Positions 1 to 7,673 of a DNA stretch of 57,755 nucleotides are shown piece after piece. The stretch is taken from assembly GCA_035705985.1 (NCBI GenBank), contig DASSVP010000120.1, forward strand, positions 1 to 57,755. Direction: 5' to 3'. The notes under the pieces were generated by a model. It was not told the DNA's origin and searched no databases. It saw only the letters and a program-made list of their open reading frames with translations. The stretch is from JACVRW01 sp035705985. Its GTDB lineage: Bacteria > Actinomycetota > Thermoleophilia > Solirubrobacterales > Thermoleophilaceae. Position 1 is the first letter of the stretch, and each line of letters opens with the position of its first letter. The translations under genes were made by a program, and so were the position numbers.

Positions 1-456
1 CGGCAGCGCGCGCACCTCGCCGGCGCGCAAGGTGCGCCAGCCCAGTGCCGCCGCCGCGGCGGCGAGCACGAAGTAGAGCGGCAGCAGTCGGCCCAGGCGG
101 CCGTCGTCGGCGACGGATACGAGCAAGGTGCTGGTGCTGTCGAACGACAGCGGCGGGCGGAGCGGCGCCGCCACCAGCACCGCGAGCGGCACGAGCGAGG
201 GCCGTCGCACGAACAGCGCCGCGGCGGCGGCCACCGCGAGCGCGCCCAGGGCGAGCGCGGCTGCGCCCGACGCGCCGCTCAGCCGGTCGAGCGGCCCGAC
301 GCCAAGCGCCCACGCGAGCCCGAGCTCGGCCACGCCGAGCAGCACCAGCCCGCCCAGCAGGGCGAACCGTGCGGCGCGACCGCGCGCGAGCAGCACGAGG
401 ATGGCCCCGAGCGCTCCGCCCAGGGCGGCGAGTTGGGCGGTGTCAGCGTGCTCCAT
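1..456 (-). CDS. hydrophobic membrane protein, 3' end cut by window edge
   Basis: Reading leftwards from ATG at 456 the frame stays open to the window edge, giving about 150 residues. They are almost entirely hydrophobic, Ala/Leu/Val-rich segments separated by short Arg-containing loops, as in a polytopic inner-membrane protein. It overlaps the end of the upstream glycosyltransferase gene by 14 bases, so it is probably translated with it in the same polysaccharide operon. An O-antigen ligase/polymerase or flippase-like protein would fit this position, but the visible part carries no diagnostic motif, so the role is inference from context. The stop codon lies outside the window. Confidence 0.6.
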   Translation of the reverse strand, partial: MEHADTAQLAALGGALGAILVLLARGRAARFALLGGLVLLGVAELGLAWALGVGPLDRLSGASGAAALALGALAVAAAAALFVRRPSLVPLAVLVAAPLRPPLSFDSTSTLLVSVADDGRLGRLLPLYFVLAAAAAALGWRTLRAGEVRALP

Positions 457-1402
457 GGCGTGCGGGGACGTTATTCGCCAACCCGCGGTTGTAGGCCTCC
501 GCGGCGTCGCGGATTCCCTCGCCGCGGCGGGGCAGGAGCTCCTGCCGCGCGTGCGTCAGGTAGCGGCGCGCGTCGCGCCCGGGGAGCACGGCCGCGGCGG
601 CCGCCCGCACGAGGTAGGCCCACGTCCAGCACAGCTTCCACACGAGCCGGGTGAGCGTCAGGCCGTGCTTTCGGAAGTAGAGGTCGCGATTGCGGTGGAA
701 CTCCACTATCCGCCGCCTCATCGCCGCGCGGTCAGTGCTGAGCTGGTCGTGGTGCACCGCGCGGGCGTCCGGGGCGAACAGGATCCGCCAGCCGGCGTCG
801 CCCAGGCGCTTGCAGAAGTCCGTCTCGTCCGAGTAGACGAAGAAGTCGCCGTCGAACCAGCCCACCTCCTTGGCGGCCTCGCGGCGCACGAGCATCGCGC
901 TCGACTGCACCCAGCCCACCTCGCGCACGCTGGTGCCGGTGCTCTCGACCGCGACGCGCTCGTGCACGAAGACCGCCGCGGCGAGCGCCCACGGGATGTC
1001 CGGAAGCCGCCAGGCGCACGCGGTCGGCTCGCCGTCGCTCGTGAGGAGCTGCGCGCCCGCCGCCGCGGCGCGCGGGTCGGCATCGAGCGCGTCGAGCAGC
1101 GCCCGCGTCGCGCCCGTGCACAGCTCCGAGTCCTCGTTGAGCAGGAGGCAGAAGCGCCCGCGGGCCTCCCTCAGGAGCAGCGAGTCGTTGTCGGCCTTGC
1201 CGGTTCTCCGCTCGAGTGCGAACAGGCGCGCGTGCGGGTAGCGCTCGCGCACCGCCTCGGCCGAGCCGTCCGTCGACGCGTTGTCGAGCACGAGCAGCTC
1301 GTGGTCCACGCCGGCGGGATGGTTCCGCTCGATCGCGGCGAGGCAGTCGAGCAGGAACTCGCGCCCGTTCGTGTTGACCACGCAGTAGGAGAGCTCGGTC
1401 AG
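443..1402 (-). CDS. family 2 glycosyltransferase, probable CTG start
   Basis: GT-A fold glycosyltransferase of family 2, about 319 residues, expected to transfer a sugar from a nucleotide donor to a lipid-linked surface glycan on the cytoplasmic face. The first strand reads LSYCVVNTNGREFLLDCL. LLVLDNASTDGSAEAV is the nucleotide-binding motif, NEDSEL takes the place of the metal-binding DxD, and the late segment FVYSDETDFCKRLGDAGW is typical of rhamnosyltransferase-like members. No ATG, GTG or TTG precedes the first strand in frame. A CTG at 1402 does, overlapping the stop of the upstream gene as CTGA and sitting 7 bases after GAGGAGG. An internal GTG at 1381 would remove the first strand. Operon with the GT4 gene upstream and the membrane protein downstream. 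Confidence 0.85.
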   Translation of the reverse strand: MTELSYCVVNTNGREFLLDCLAAIERNHPAGVDHELLVLDNASTDGSAEAVRERYPHARLFALERRTGKADNDSLLLREARGRFCLLLNEDSELCTGATRALLDALDADPRAAAAGAQLLTSDGEPTACAWRLPDIPWALAAAVFVHERVAVESTGTSVREVGWVQSSAMLVRREAAKEVGWFDGDFFVYSDETDFCKRLGDAGWRILFAPDARAVHHDQLSTDRAAMRRRIVEFHRNRDLYFRKHGLTLTRLVWKLCWTWAYLVRAAAAAVLPGRDARRYLTHARQELLPRRGEGIRDAAEAYNRGLANNVPARHGAR

Positions 1403-2541
1403 CTCGCCGCCTCCTCGAGCACGGCGAGGGCTCGGGCGGCCAGCTCGTCGCGCCCGAACTCGCGCTCGGCGAGCGCGCGGGCGTTGCGGCCCATCCGCTC
1501 GCACACATCGGGTTGGTCGCGCAACCACGCGAGCTTCTCGGCGAGCTCTGCGGCGTCGCCGGGGCGCACGTACGCGCCCGCGTCGTTCCGCTCCACGAGC
1601 TCGCGCATCCAGCCGTCCATGTTCACGATCGCCGGGCGGCCCGCCGCGAACGTGTCGAACAGCTTGTTCGGCGAGTTCGTCGCCAGCACCGGCACGTCCT
1701 TGAAGAGCGTGAGGCAGACGCTCGACTCGGCGGCGAGCCGCGCCACGTCCTCCTTCGTGCCGGAGCGGAACTCCACGTTCGGCGGCGCACTTCGCTCGAG
1801 CGCGGCGCGGCGCTTGCCGTCGCCCATGAGCACGAAGCGCATGTCCGGCAGCAGCCGGGCGGCCTCAACCGCGGCGGTCACGTCGTTCGCCTCGCCGAGC
1901 GTCCCGAAGTAGCTCACCAGGAACTCGCCCGGCGGCGGCGCGGGTGTGAACAGGTCGAGGTCGGCAGCGTTCGGGATCAGCACTGATCGGTCGGGCGGCA
2001 GCGCCGCTTGGATGCCCGGCGAGAGCGCGACGACCCGGGTGCTGCGCGCGTACACGAAGCGCTCGAGCGCCCGGGCGAGCCGCTGGGCGAACGGGTTGCG
2101 GAGCGCGCCCATCTGGATCGGCGCCTCCGGCCACAGGTCGCGCACCTCGAACACGAGCGGCACGCGCCAGCGCAGCCGCGCGGCGAGCGCGGGCAGCGCC
2201 ATCGTCAGCGGCGGCGAGGTGGCGTAGACCACGTCCGGCCGCGGGCCGCGGAGGGCCGCCAGCGTCGCGCCGGCGGCGAAGCGGGCGAACGCCACCATCC
2301 GGCGCGCGTTCGACATCGCGGTGGCCTGCATGTACTGCGAGTAGGCGCCCCGCACGCCCACCACCTCGATGCCATCAACGCTCCGGGCGCCAATCCCGGC
2401 CTGCTGGGCGGTTACCATCCGCACGGCGTGGCCCCGCTCCACGAAACGGCGCGCGAACTCGTACGAGCGCGTGCCGCCCACGCCAGCGCGAGTGATGAAG
2501 AACTGATGTAGGTAGAGGATCCGCATGTTTTGGGCAGCCAT
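1399..2541 (-). CDS. family 4 glycosyltransferase (WbuB-like)
   Basis: GT-B fold glycosyltransferase, 380 residues. The N-terminal RILYLHQFF and GGTRSYEFARRFVERGH form the acceptor domain start. The C-terminal half has IPNAADLDLF, SYFGTLGEANDV and the donor-site loop NSPNKLFDTFAAGRPAIVN, where Asp replaces the more common Glu. This resembles the WbuB family of O-antigen and exopolysaccharide clusters. The ATG at 2541 is preceded by AGGAAA at a suitable distance; a second ATG at 2526 is possible. The gene is divergent from the priming sugar transferase at 2575 and is translationally coupled through a CTGA overlap to the GT2 gene. The sugar specificity cannot be read from sequence. Confidence 0.9.
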   Translation of the reverse strand: MAAQNMRILYLHQFFITRAGVGGTRSYEFARRFVERGHAVRMVTAQQAGIGARSVDGIEVVGVRGAYSQYMQATAMSNARRMVAFARFAAGATLAALRGPRPDVVYATSPPLTMALPALAARLRWRVPLVFEVRDLWPEAPIQMGALRNPFAQRLARALERFVYARSTRVVALSPGIQAALPPDRSVLIPNAADLDLFTPAPPPGEFLVSYFGTLGEANDVTAAVEAARLLPDMRFVLMGDGKRRAALERSAPPNVEFRSGTKEDVARLAAESSVCLTLFKDVPVLATNSPNKLFDTFAAGRPAIVNMDGWMRELVERNDAGAYVRPGDAAELAEKLAWLRDQPDVCERMGRNARALAEREFGRDELAARALAVLEEAAS

Positions 2542-2574
2542 TGGATTTCCTGTGCCGGGGAACGGTAACCGGCG

Positions 2575-3156
2575 TTGACCCGCCCGCTGGACGCCGCGCT
2601 GGCCGCGCTGCTGCTCGCGATCGCTTCGCCGCTGCTCGCGTTGGCGGCCATCGCGATCAGGCTCGAGAGCCGCGGCGCAGTGTTCTACCGGCAGCGGCGG
2701 GTTGGCCGCGGGGGCGAGCCGTTCGAGCTGTGGAAGCTCCGGACCATGGTGCCCGGCGCCGAGACCATGGGCGACGGCATCTACGTGATCGAGGGCGACC
2801 CGCGCATAACGCGCGTGGGACGGCTGCTGCGCCGCTTCTCGCTCGACGAGCTGCCGAACCTCGTCAACGTGCTGAGGGGCGAGATGGCGATCGTCGGGCC
2901 GCGCCCGACGGTGCAGGAGCAGGTGGACCGCTACACCGACCGCCAGCGGCGCCGGCTGGAGGTCAAGCCGGGCATCACCGGCTGGGCGCAGGTCAACGGC
3001 CGGACCTCGCTGTCATGGCCCGATCGCATCGAGCTCGACGTCTGGTACGTGGAGCATCGCTCGCTGTGGCTCGACCTGCGCATCCTTGCCAGGACCGCCC
3101 GGATGCTCGCCACCGGGCACGGCCTCTACAGCGAGGATCTCAAGCAGGGTTGGTGA
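2575..3156 (+). CDS. bacterial sugar transferase (priming glycosyl-1-phosphate transferase)
   Basis: Short PglC-type enzyme of 193 residues that would attach a sugar-1-phosphate to undecaprenyl phosphate at the membrane, starting a glycan unit. One hydrophobic N-terminal segment (residues 5-28) acts as the membrane hairpin. It is followed by the family signatures FYRQRRVGRGGEPFELWKLRTM, RRFSLDELPNLVNVL and GEMAIVGPRPTV, and by KPGITGWAQVNGR near residue 140. The long N-terminal transmembrane region of WcaJ/WbaP enzymes is absent. Translation probably starts at TTG 2575. It diverges from the glycosyltransferase operon to its left, with which it must cooperate. Confidence 0.92.
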   Translation: MTRPLDAALAALLLAIASPLLALAAIAIRLESRGAVFYRQRRVGRGGEPFELWKLRTMVPGAETMGDGIYVIEGDPRITRVGRLLRRFSLDELPNLVNVLRGEMAIVGPRPTVQEQVDRYTDRQRRRLEVKPGITGWAQVNGRTSLSWPDRIELDVWYVEHRSLWLDLRILARTARMLATGHGLYSEDLKQGW

Positions 3157-4731
3157 TCAGCGCACCAGCAGGGGCTGGATCGCCGAGACGCCGCGGTCCG
3201 TATCCAGGTCCGTCTTCGCGACGGCGTAGTAGCGGTAGCGCGCCCGGAACGCGGGCACGAACGAGGTGGCGAAGCGCCCGCGCCGCGTCCGCGCAGCGCG
3301 CGTGCCGACCCTGCGCCAGCGCCCTCGCACCGACTGCTGGAAGACGACGTGCACCACCCGCTTGCGCGGACCCACGCTGCCCCGGACCGGCACCGCCCGA
3401 CCCGGGCGGGCCCGGCGGGGAGGCGTCTCGAAGCTCAGGACCGGGCGCAGGCGCAGCAGCAGCCGGGCCGACTGGCCTCCCGGCACATCGCCGCTGCCCG
3501 GGTAGCGGACGCGCAGGTACATGCGCTTGGTCGGCTTCAGCTCGGTGAAGAAGGAGCCGTCGGCACCGGTCGTGAGGCGACGGGCGGTCCGCCAGCGGTT
3601 CTCGCTGTTCGTCTGGACCGCGACGCCCTGCCCGGCCATCGGGCTGCCGTCGGGCGCGGCCAGTGAGCCGGTGACAGGCACGAGCTCGCCGTAGTCCACG
3701 CGCGTGTCCGCGAGCGCGGCGCTCACGCGGGCCGTCGAGACCGGCGCGAACGGCGCGCCCGACTCCACCATCGCCCGGATCTCGGCCAGCTGGGCATAGA
3801 GCGCGTCGCCGGGGCACGAGGTCCTGCCGGTGTCGCGGTGCCCGATCACGCGCTCGAGCGTCACGTCGGTGCCCGAGGGGTAGCGGCTGGCGGACCCGCC
3901 CGCGCTCCGAACGGTCACCGGCCCGGAGAGGGGCTGCCCGTGCACGCCGAGCTTCCAGCGTATGTAGGTCGCGGTGGCCGCGAGCGACTCCCGGCTCGCG
4001 GCGATGCTCGTGTAGTCGCCGATGTTCGCGATGCCGGCCGTCTGGGAGTTGAAGCCCTGAGCCTGCGCGCCCACGACCGCCTGGTCGAGCCCGCCCGCCC
4101 GGCCCTCGTAGAGCGTCCCGTACTTGTCGACGAGCGCGTTGTAGCCGATGTCGTTCCACCCGTTCGAGTTGCGGTGGTAGCGGCAGATGGCGAGCACGAT
4201 CTGCGGCGCCTCGGCCGGCGTGTAGTCGTTCAGCGAGACCGTGTGGTGCACGTGCACGGCCTTCACCTCGCCGTAGATCGGGCCCTCGCGGGGCACGCAG
4301 CCGTCGGCCCCCCACCCGTCGCGTGTCACATACGGGAACGGGGTGGCGGTCGTCTGGCTGGCCTGCGCGCGCACGCTTCGCCCGCCGACCGCCACGAAGT
4401 GCACGCGCAGCCCCGGCACGCGCCGGTCGAGCCTGTACTGGAGCGCCGTCGCGCGGCCCGCCCAAGCCGGGTCGGAGCCGCCGCGCCCGTGCACGCCGAG
4501 GTGCCGCCAGGCGCTCCACCCGCCCCCGGAACGCCGCACGCGGATCTCCACGTCGGGCGTCGCGCGCCCGCGCCAGCGCAGGCCCGCGAGACTGAACGGC
4601 TTCGGCGCGGTGACCTGCGCGCGCGCCCGGTCCGGCGCGCGCACCTCGAAGTCCGCGACGGTCGCGGCGCTGGCGGAGGGGGCGAGAGTCAGGACGCAGA
4701 GGAGCGCCGCTGCTGAGGCGAGCAGCTTCAC
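3157..4731 (-). CDS. secreted PGRP-type N-acetylmuramoyl-L-alanine amidase
   Basis: Exported protein of 524 residues with a signal peptide (residues 1-22, ending SASA). Residues 25-130 form a beta-rich domain. The zinc amidase/peptidoglycan-recognition domain spans about 135-320 and begins at RDGWGADGC. Likely zinc ligands are in VHVHHTVS (His 160-163) and in IGHRDTGRTSCPG near residue 300; NDIGYNALVDKYGTLYEGRAGG is the typical central motif. The enzyme would cut the bond between muramic acid and L-Ala in peptidoglycan. Residues 335-524 form beta-sandwich-like domains probably used for wall attachment. It is convergent with the sugar transferase: the two stop codons abut. Confidence 0.92.
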   Translation of the reverse strand: MKLLASAAALLCVLTLAPSASAATVADFEVRAPDRARAQVTAPKPFSLAGLRWRGRATPDVEIRVRRSGGGWSAWRHLGVHGRGGSDPAWAGRATALQYRLDRRVPGLRVHFVAVGGRSVRAQASQTTATPFPYVTRDGWGADGCVPREGPIYGEVKAVHVHHTVSLNDYTPAEAPQIVLAICRYHRNSNGWNDIGYNALVDKYGTLYEGRAGGLDQAVVGAQAQGFNSQTAGIANIGDYTSIAASRESLAATATYIRWKLGVHGQPLSGPVTVRSAGGSASRYPSGTDVTLERVIGHRDTGRTSCPGDALYAQLAEIRAMVESGAPFAPVSTARVSAALADTRVDYGELVPVTGSLAAPDGSPMAGQGVAVQTNSENRWRTARRLTTGADGSFFTELKPTKRMYLRVRYPGSGDVPGGQSARLLLRLRPVLSFETPPRRARPGRAVPVRGSVGPRKRVVHVVFQQSVRGRWRRVGTRAARTRRGRFATSFVPAFRARYRYYAVAKTDLDTDRGVSAIQPLLVR

Positions 4732-4771
4732 GATGATCGGAACACGGTCGCAGCCTGCCTGTTGCGCTTCC

Positions 4772-4785
4772 GCACGAGATCGTGC
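4772..4785. promoter_or_regulatory. 14-bp inverted repeat upstream of the amidase
   Basis: GCACGA and TCGTGC are separated by two bases, 41 bases upstream of the amidase start, in the 93-bp gap before it. This could be a regulator site. No regulator in the window is obviously paired with it, and chance symmetry is possible in GC-rich DNA. Confidence 0.25.
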
Positions 4786-4824
4786 AAATGCACGGCTTGC
4801 AGGGGGAATTGCCGGGCCGGCTGC

Positions 4825-5538
4825 CTAGGGAATGGGCTCGGGGCCCTGCGAGCGGTGCTCGTCGCGGAAGGCGGCGAGCGCGTCGAACGTCTTGTCGTTG
4901 ACCTCGTCGCAGAGCAGCATCCGGCCGGTGCCCCCCGGCGCGGGATCGGCGTTCCACGCGGTCGCGGCGACCGCGTACGGCATGTTCCGCCGCGGTACGA
5001 GGAACATCTGGTACGAGTCGTCGTCCACCAGCGCGCGGATATCCGCGCGCTGCTCCTCGGGCAGGCTCGGCTTCACCCAGACGATCACGCGACCATGCTC
5101 GAGGCCGTGGACGAGCGCCTCGTCCGGCGGCGCGTCGCCGTAGATGCCGTCCTCGGCAGGGATCTCGTAGTGGCGTCCGGTCGTCGGCGGGTTTGTCTTG
5201 TATTCGACGCGCTCGTCGAGCGAGGTGGTGTGGTCGGCGCTCCCGCTGCCCTTCACGCTGCGCACCCGGCAGCCGGCGGCCTCCGCTGCGGGTTGGATCT
5301 CGAACTGCGTCTGCTCCGGGAAGCTGCCGCCCTCGGGGAACACCTCCGCCGCCGCCGCGTCCGAGCCGTCGCCGCCGCCCGTCGTGAGCAGGACCACGAC
5401 GATCAGCGCGGCAACCGCGAGCGCGGCTCCAAGGCCGTAGCCGAGCAACTTCTTGCGCTTCTCGGCGTCGCGCTTCTGGCGCTCGCGCTCCTCACGTTCC
5501 CGGCGCAGCTTCTCCTTCTGATCCCGCCTGTGCGACAC
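4825..5538 (-). CDS. membrane-anchored DUF3105 protein
   Basis: About 237 residues if started at the GTG at 5538 (VSHRRDQKEKLRRERE). A longer ATG-started frame would run into the neighbouring gene and adds only low-quality sequence. A highly charged Lys/Arg/Glu coiled segment precedes one transmembrane helix (LLGYGLGAALAVAALIVVVLL), then an external DUF3105 domain containing GCRVRSV, NPPTTGRHYE, LVHGLEHGRVIVW and PRRNMPYAVAATAW. The biochemical role of DUF3105 is unknown to me. It lies 67 bp downstream of a second DUF3105 gene, so the pair is a tandem duplication in which this copy has a helix anchor and the other a lipid anchor. Confidence 0.85.
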   Translation of the reverse strand: MSHRRDQKEKLRREREERERQKRDAEKRKKLLGYGLGAALAVAALIVVVLLTTGGGDGSDAAAAEVFPEGGSFPEQTQFEIQPAAEAAGCRVRSVKGSGSADHTTSLDERVEYKTNPPTTGRHYEIPAEDGIYGDAPPDEALVHGLEHGRVIVWVKPSLPEEQRADIRALVDDDSYQMFLVPRRNMPYAVAATAWNADPAPGGTGRMLLCDEVNDKTFDALAAFRDEHRSQGPEPIP

Positions 5539-5605
5539 GGCGGCGAAGGGTAGTAGAGGTTCAGGAGGACATCGCTGCGCGGCGGGCACGCCCGCTGCTT
5601 GCGCA

Positions 5606-6253
5606 CTACGGAACCGGCTCGGGTCCGCGGCTGCGGTGCTCGTCACGGAAGGCGCGCAGGGCGTCCACGACCTCGTCGTTCCACTTCGGGCAGCCGAGCG
5701 TGCGGCCGGTGCCGCCGGGCTGCGGGTCGCCGTTCCAGGCGGTGGCGGCCACCTCGTACGGCATGTTCGCGCGCGGCGTGATGACGAGCTGGTAGTCGTC
5801 CTCCTCGAACAGCGCGCGGAGTGCTGAGCGCGCGTCGCTGGGCAGGCTCGCGTTGGCCCAGATGATCACCCGGCCGTGCTCCATCGTGTGGACGAGCGAC
5901 TCGTCGGGCGGAGCCTGTTGGTAGAGCCCATCACCGGCCGGCTGCGGCGCGTGGCGACCCAGCGTGGGCGGGTTGCCGCGGTAGCGGACCTTCTCGTCCG
6001 CTGACGTGGTGTGCTGGCGGTCCGCCTCGCCGCGCGAGGGCGTCGTCTTCAGCACGCAGCCCGCGGCGCGGGCCGCCTGCTCCAGCGGGAGCCCGCTGTC
6101 GTCGGGCACGCTGCCGCCGGCGGGGAAGACCTCGGACCTGCCGCCGCCGCCGCCGTTCTCCCCTTGGCCGCCGCCGTCTCCGTCGTCTCCGCCGCAGCCC
6201 GCGAGAGCCAGGGGTGCGAGGACGATCGCGAGTGCGAGCGCCCGCGTACTCAC
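5606..6253 (-). CDS. DUF3105 lipoprotein
   Basis: About 215 residues from a GTG at 6253. The start VSTRALALAIVLAPLALAGC is a clear lipoprotein signal with lipobox LAGC, which decides the start against an upstream ATG. An Asp/Gly-rich linker follows, then a DUF3105 domain colinear with the downstream paralogue (GCVLKTT, NPPTLGRHAP, LVHTMEHGRVIIW, PRANMPYEVAATAW). The GTG overlaps the stop of the upstream hydrolase gene as GTGA, so translation is coupled. Localisation is the outer face of the membrane; function unknown. Confidence 0.85.
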   Translation of the reverse strand: MSTRALALAIVLAPLALAGCGGDDGDGGGQGENGGGGGRSEVFPAGGSVPDDSGLPLEQAARAAGCVLKTTPSRGEADRQHTTSADEKVRYRGNPPTLGRHAPQPAGDGLYQQAPPDESLVHTMEHGRVIIWANASLPSDARSALRALFEEDDYQLVITPRANMPYEVAATAWNGDPQPGGTGRTLGCPKWNDEVVDALRAFRDEHRSRGPEPVP

Positions 6254-7128
6254 GCCGAGCGGCGCCGCGTGCTGCTGCCGCGACCGGTGCCGGTGCCGGT
6301 CCGGCGCCGCGCACCGCTCTTCGGAGTGGGCTTGAAGCACTCCTCCACGAAGCTCAGGATCTCGCCGGTCAGCCGCTCCGGGGTGAGCCGCAGCTCGAGG
6401 ATCGACGACGCCTCCACGAGCCGCGCGTTCGGCAGCTCACGGACGAGCATGTCGGAGTCGGAGAAGGGATGGATCGGGTCGCGGTAGTGGCCGATGACGA
6501 GCGTCGGCTGGGTCATCTTCTTCCGGTCGTCCCGCGGCGGGGCGACCCGGCCGTAGAAGAGGCCCTGGAGCACCGAGGCCGACGGCTTCGGGTCCTGGCT
6601 CATCCAGTCGAGCAGCAGGTCGCCGAGGTGAGAGCTGCCGCGTGGGACCATCCGCGCGCCCGTTCCGATCAGGCGCGCGACCGGAGCCCCGAACGTCAGG
6701 CCCACCAGCAGCGGTGTGAACGCGATCGCGCATCCGAGCAGGGCGTTGTCCAGCACCGGCATCTCGATCAGCATCCCGGTCACGCGCTCGGGCGCCGCGG
6801 CGGCGGCCTCGAGCGTGGTGTTCGCCCCGAGCGAGGTTCCGCCGACGACGGCCTTGTCGACGCCGACGTGGTCCAGCAGGGCGATCGCCTGGCGCCCGAA
6901 GATGCTCATGTTGTAGTTCCAGAGCTCCTCCGGGCGGTCGGAGTCGCCGTGGCCCAGAACGTCGAGGCAGAGCACGCGATGACCGCCGCCGGCGAGCTCC
7001 TCCGCGAGCGGCTGGTGCATCTTCCGCGAGAACAGGAGGCCCGGCGTGAGGACCACGACCTGGTCGCCCTCGCCGTACTCGTCGTAGACGAGCCGGTGCC
7101 CTTCGAATTCAAAGCTTCGCGTGAGCAT
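6250..7128 (-). CDS. alpha/beta-hydrolase fold protein, catalytic His not seen
   Basis: About 292 residues with the alpha/beta-hydrolase core: oxyanion region VVLTPGLLFSRKMH, LDVLGHGDSDRP, nucleophile elbow GGTSLGA, and the acid strand HYRDPIHPFSD. In most relatives the C-terminal GAGH...P motif supplies the catalytic His; here that stretch reads VEASSILELRLTPERL, with Ile where His is expected. The protein may be non-hydrolytic or use another residue. A basic, Thr/Gly/Arg-rich tail of about 25 residues follows. The ATG at 7128 (MLTRSFEF) is preferred over one at 7140. It is first in an operon with the two DUF3105 genes and divergent from the molybdenum hydroxylase operon. Confidence 0.85.
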   Translation of the reverse strand: MLTRSFEFEGHRLVYDEYGEGDQVVVLTPGLLFSRKMHQPLAEELAGGGHRVLCLDVLGHGDSDRPEELWNYNMSIFGRQAIALLDHVGVDKAVVGGTSLGANTTLEAAAAAPERVTGMLIEMPVLDNALLGCAIAFTPLLVGLTFGAPVARLIGTGARMVPRGSSHLGDLLLDWMSQDPKPSASVLQGLFYGRVAPPRDDRKKMTQPTLVIGHYRDPIHPFSDSDMLVRELPNARLVEASSILELRLTPERLTGEILSFVEECFKPTPKSGARRRTGTGTGRGSSTRRRSA

Positions 7129-7193
7129 GGCGGCCCACAATAGCCGCGCGTTAGCATCGGGAGCGCAGGAGAACGCGACCCGGAGGGAGTGGC

Positions 7194-7669
<476 letters not shown>

Positions 7670-7673
<4 letters not shown>

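Noticed and set aside
128..1912. Long forward open frame of 594 codons
   Set aside because: It lies antisense to two clear glycosyltransferase genes; the translation is Arg/Ala/His-rich without motifs, a typical high-GC shadow.
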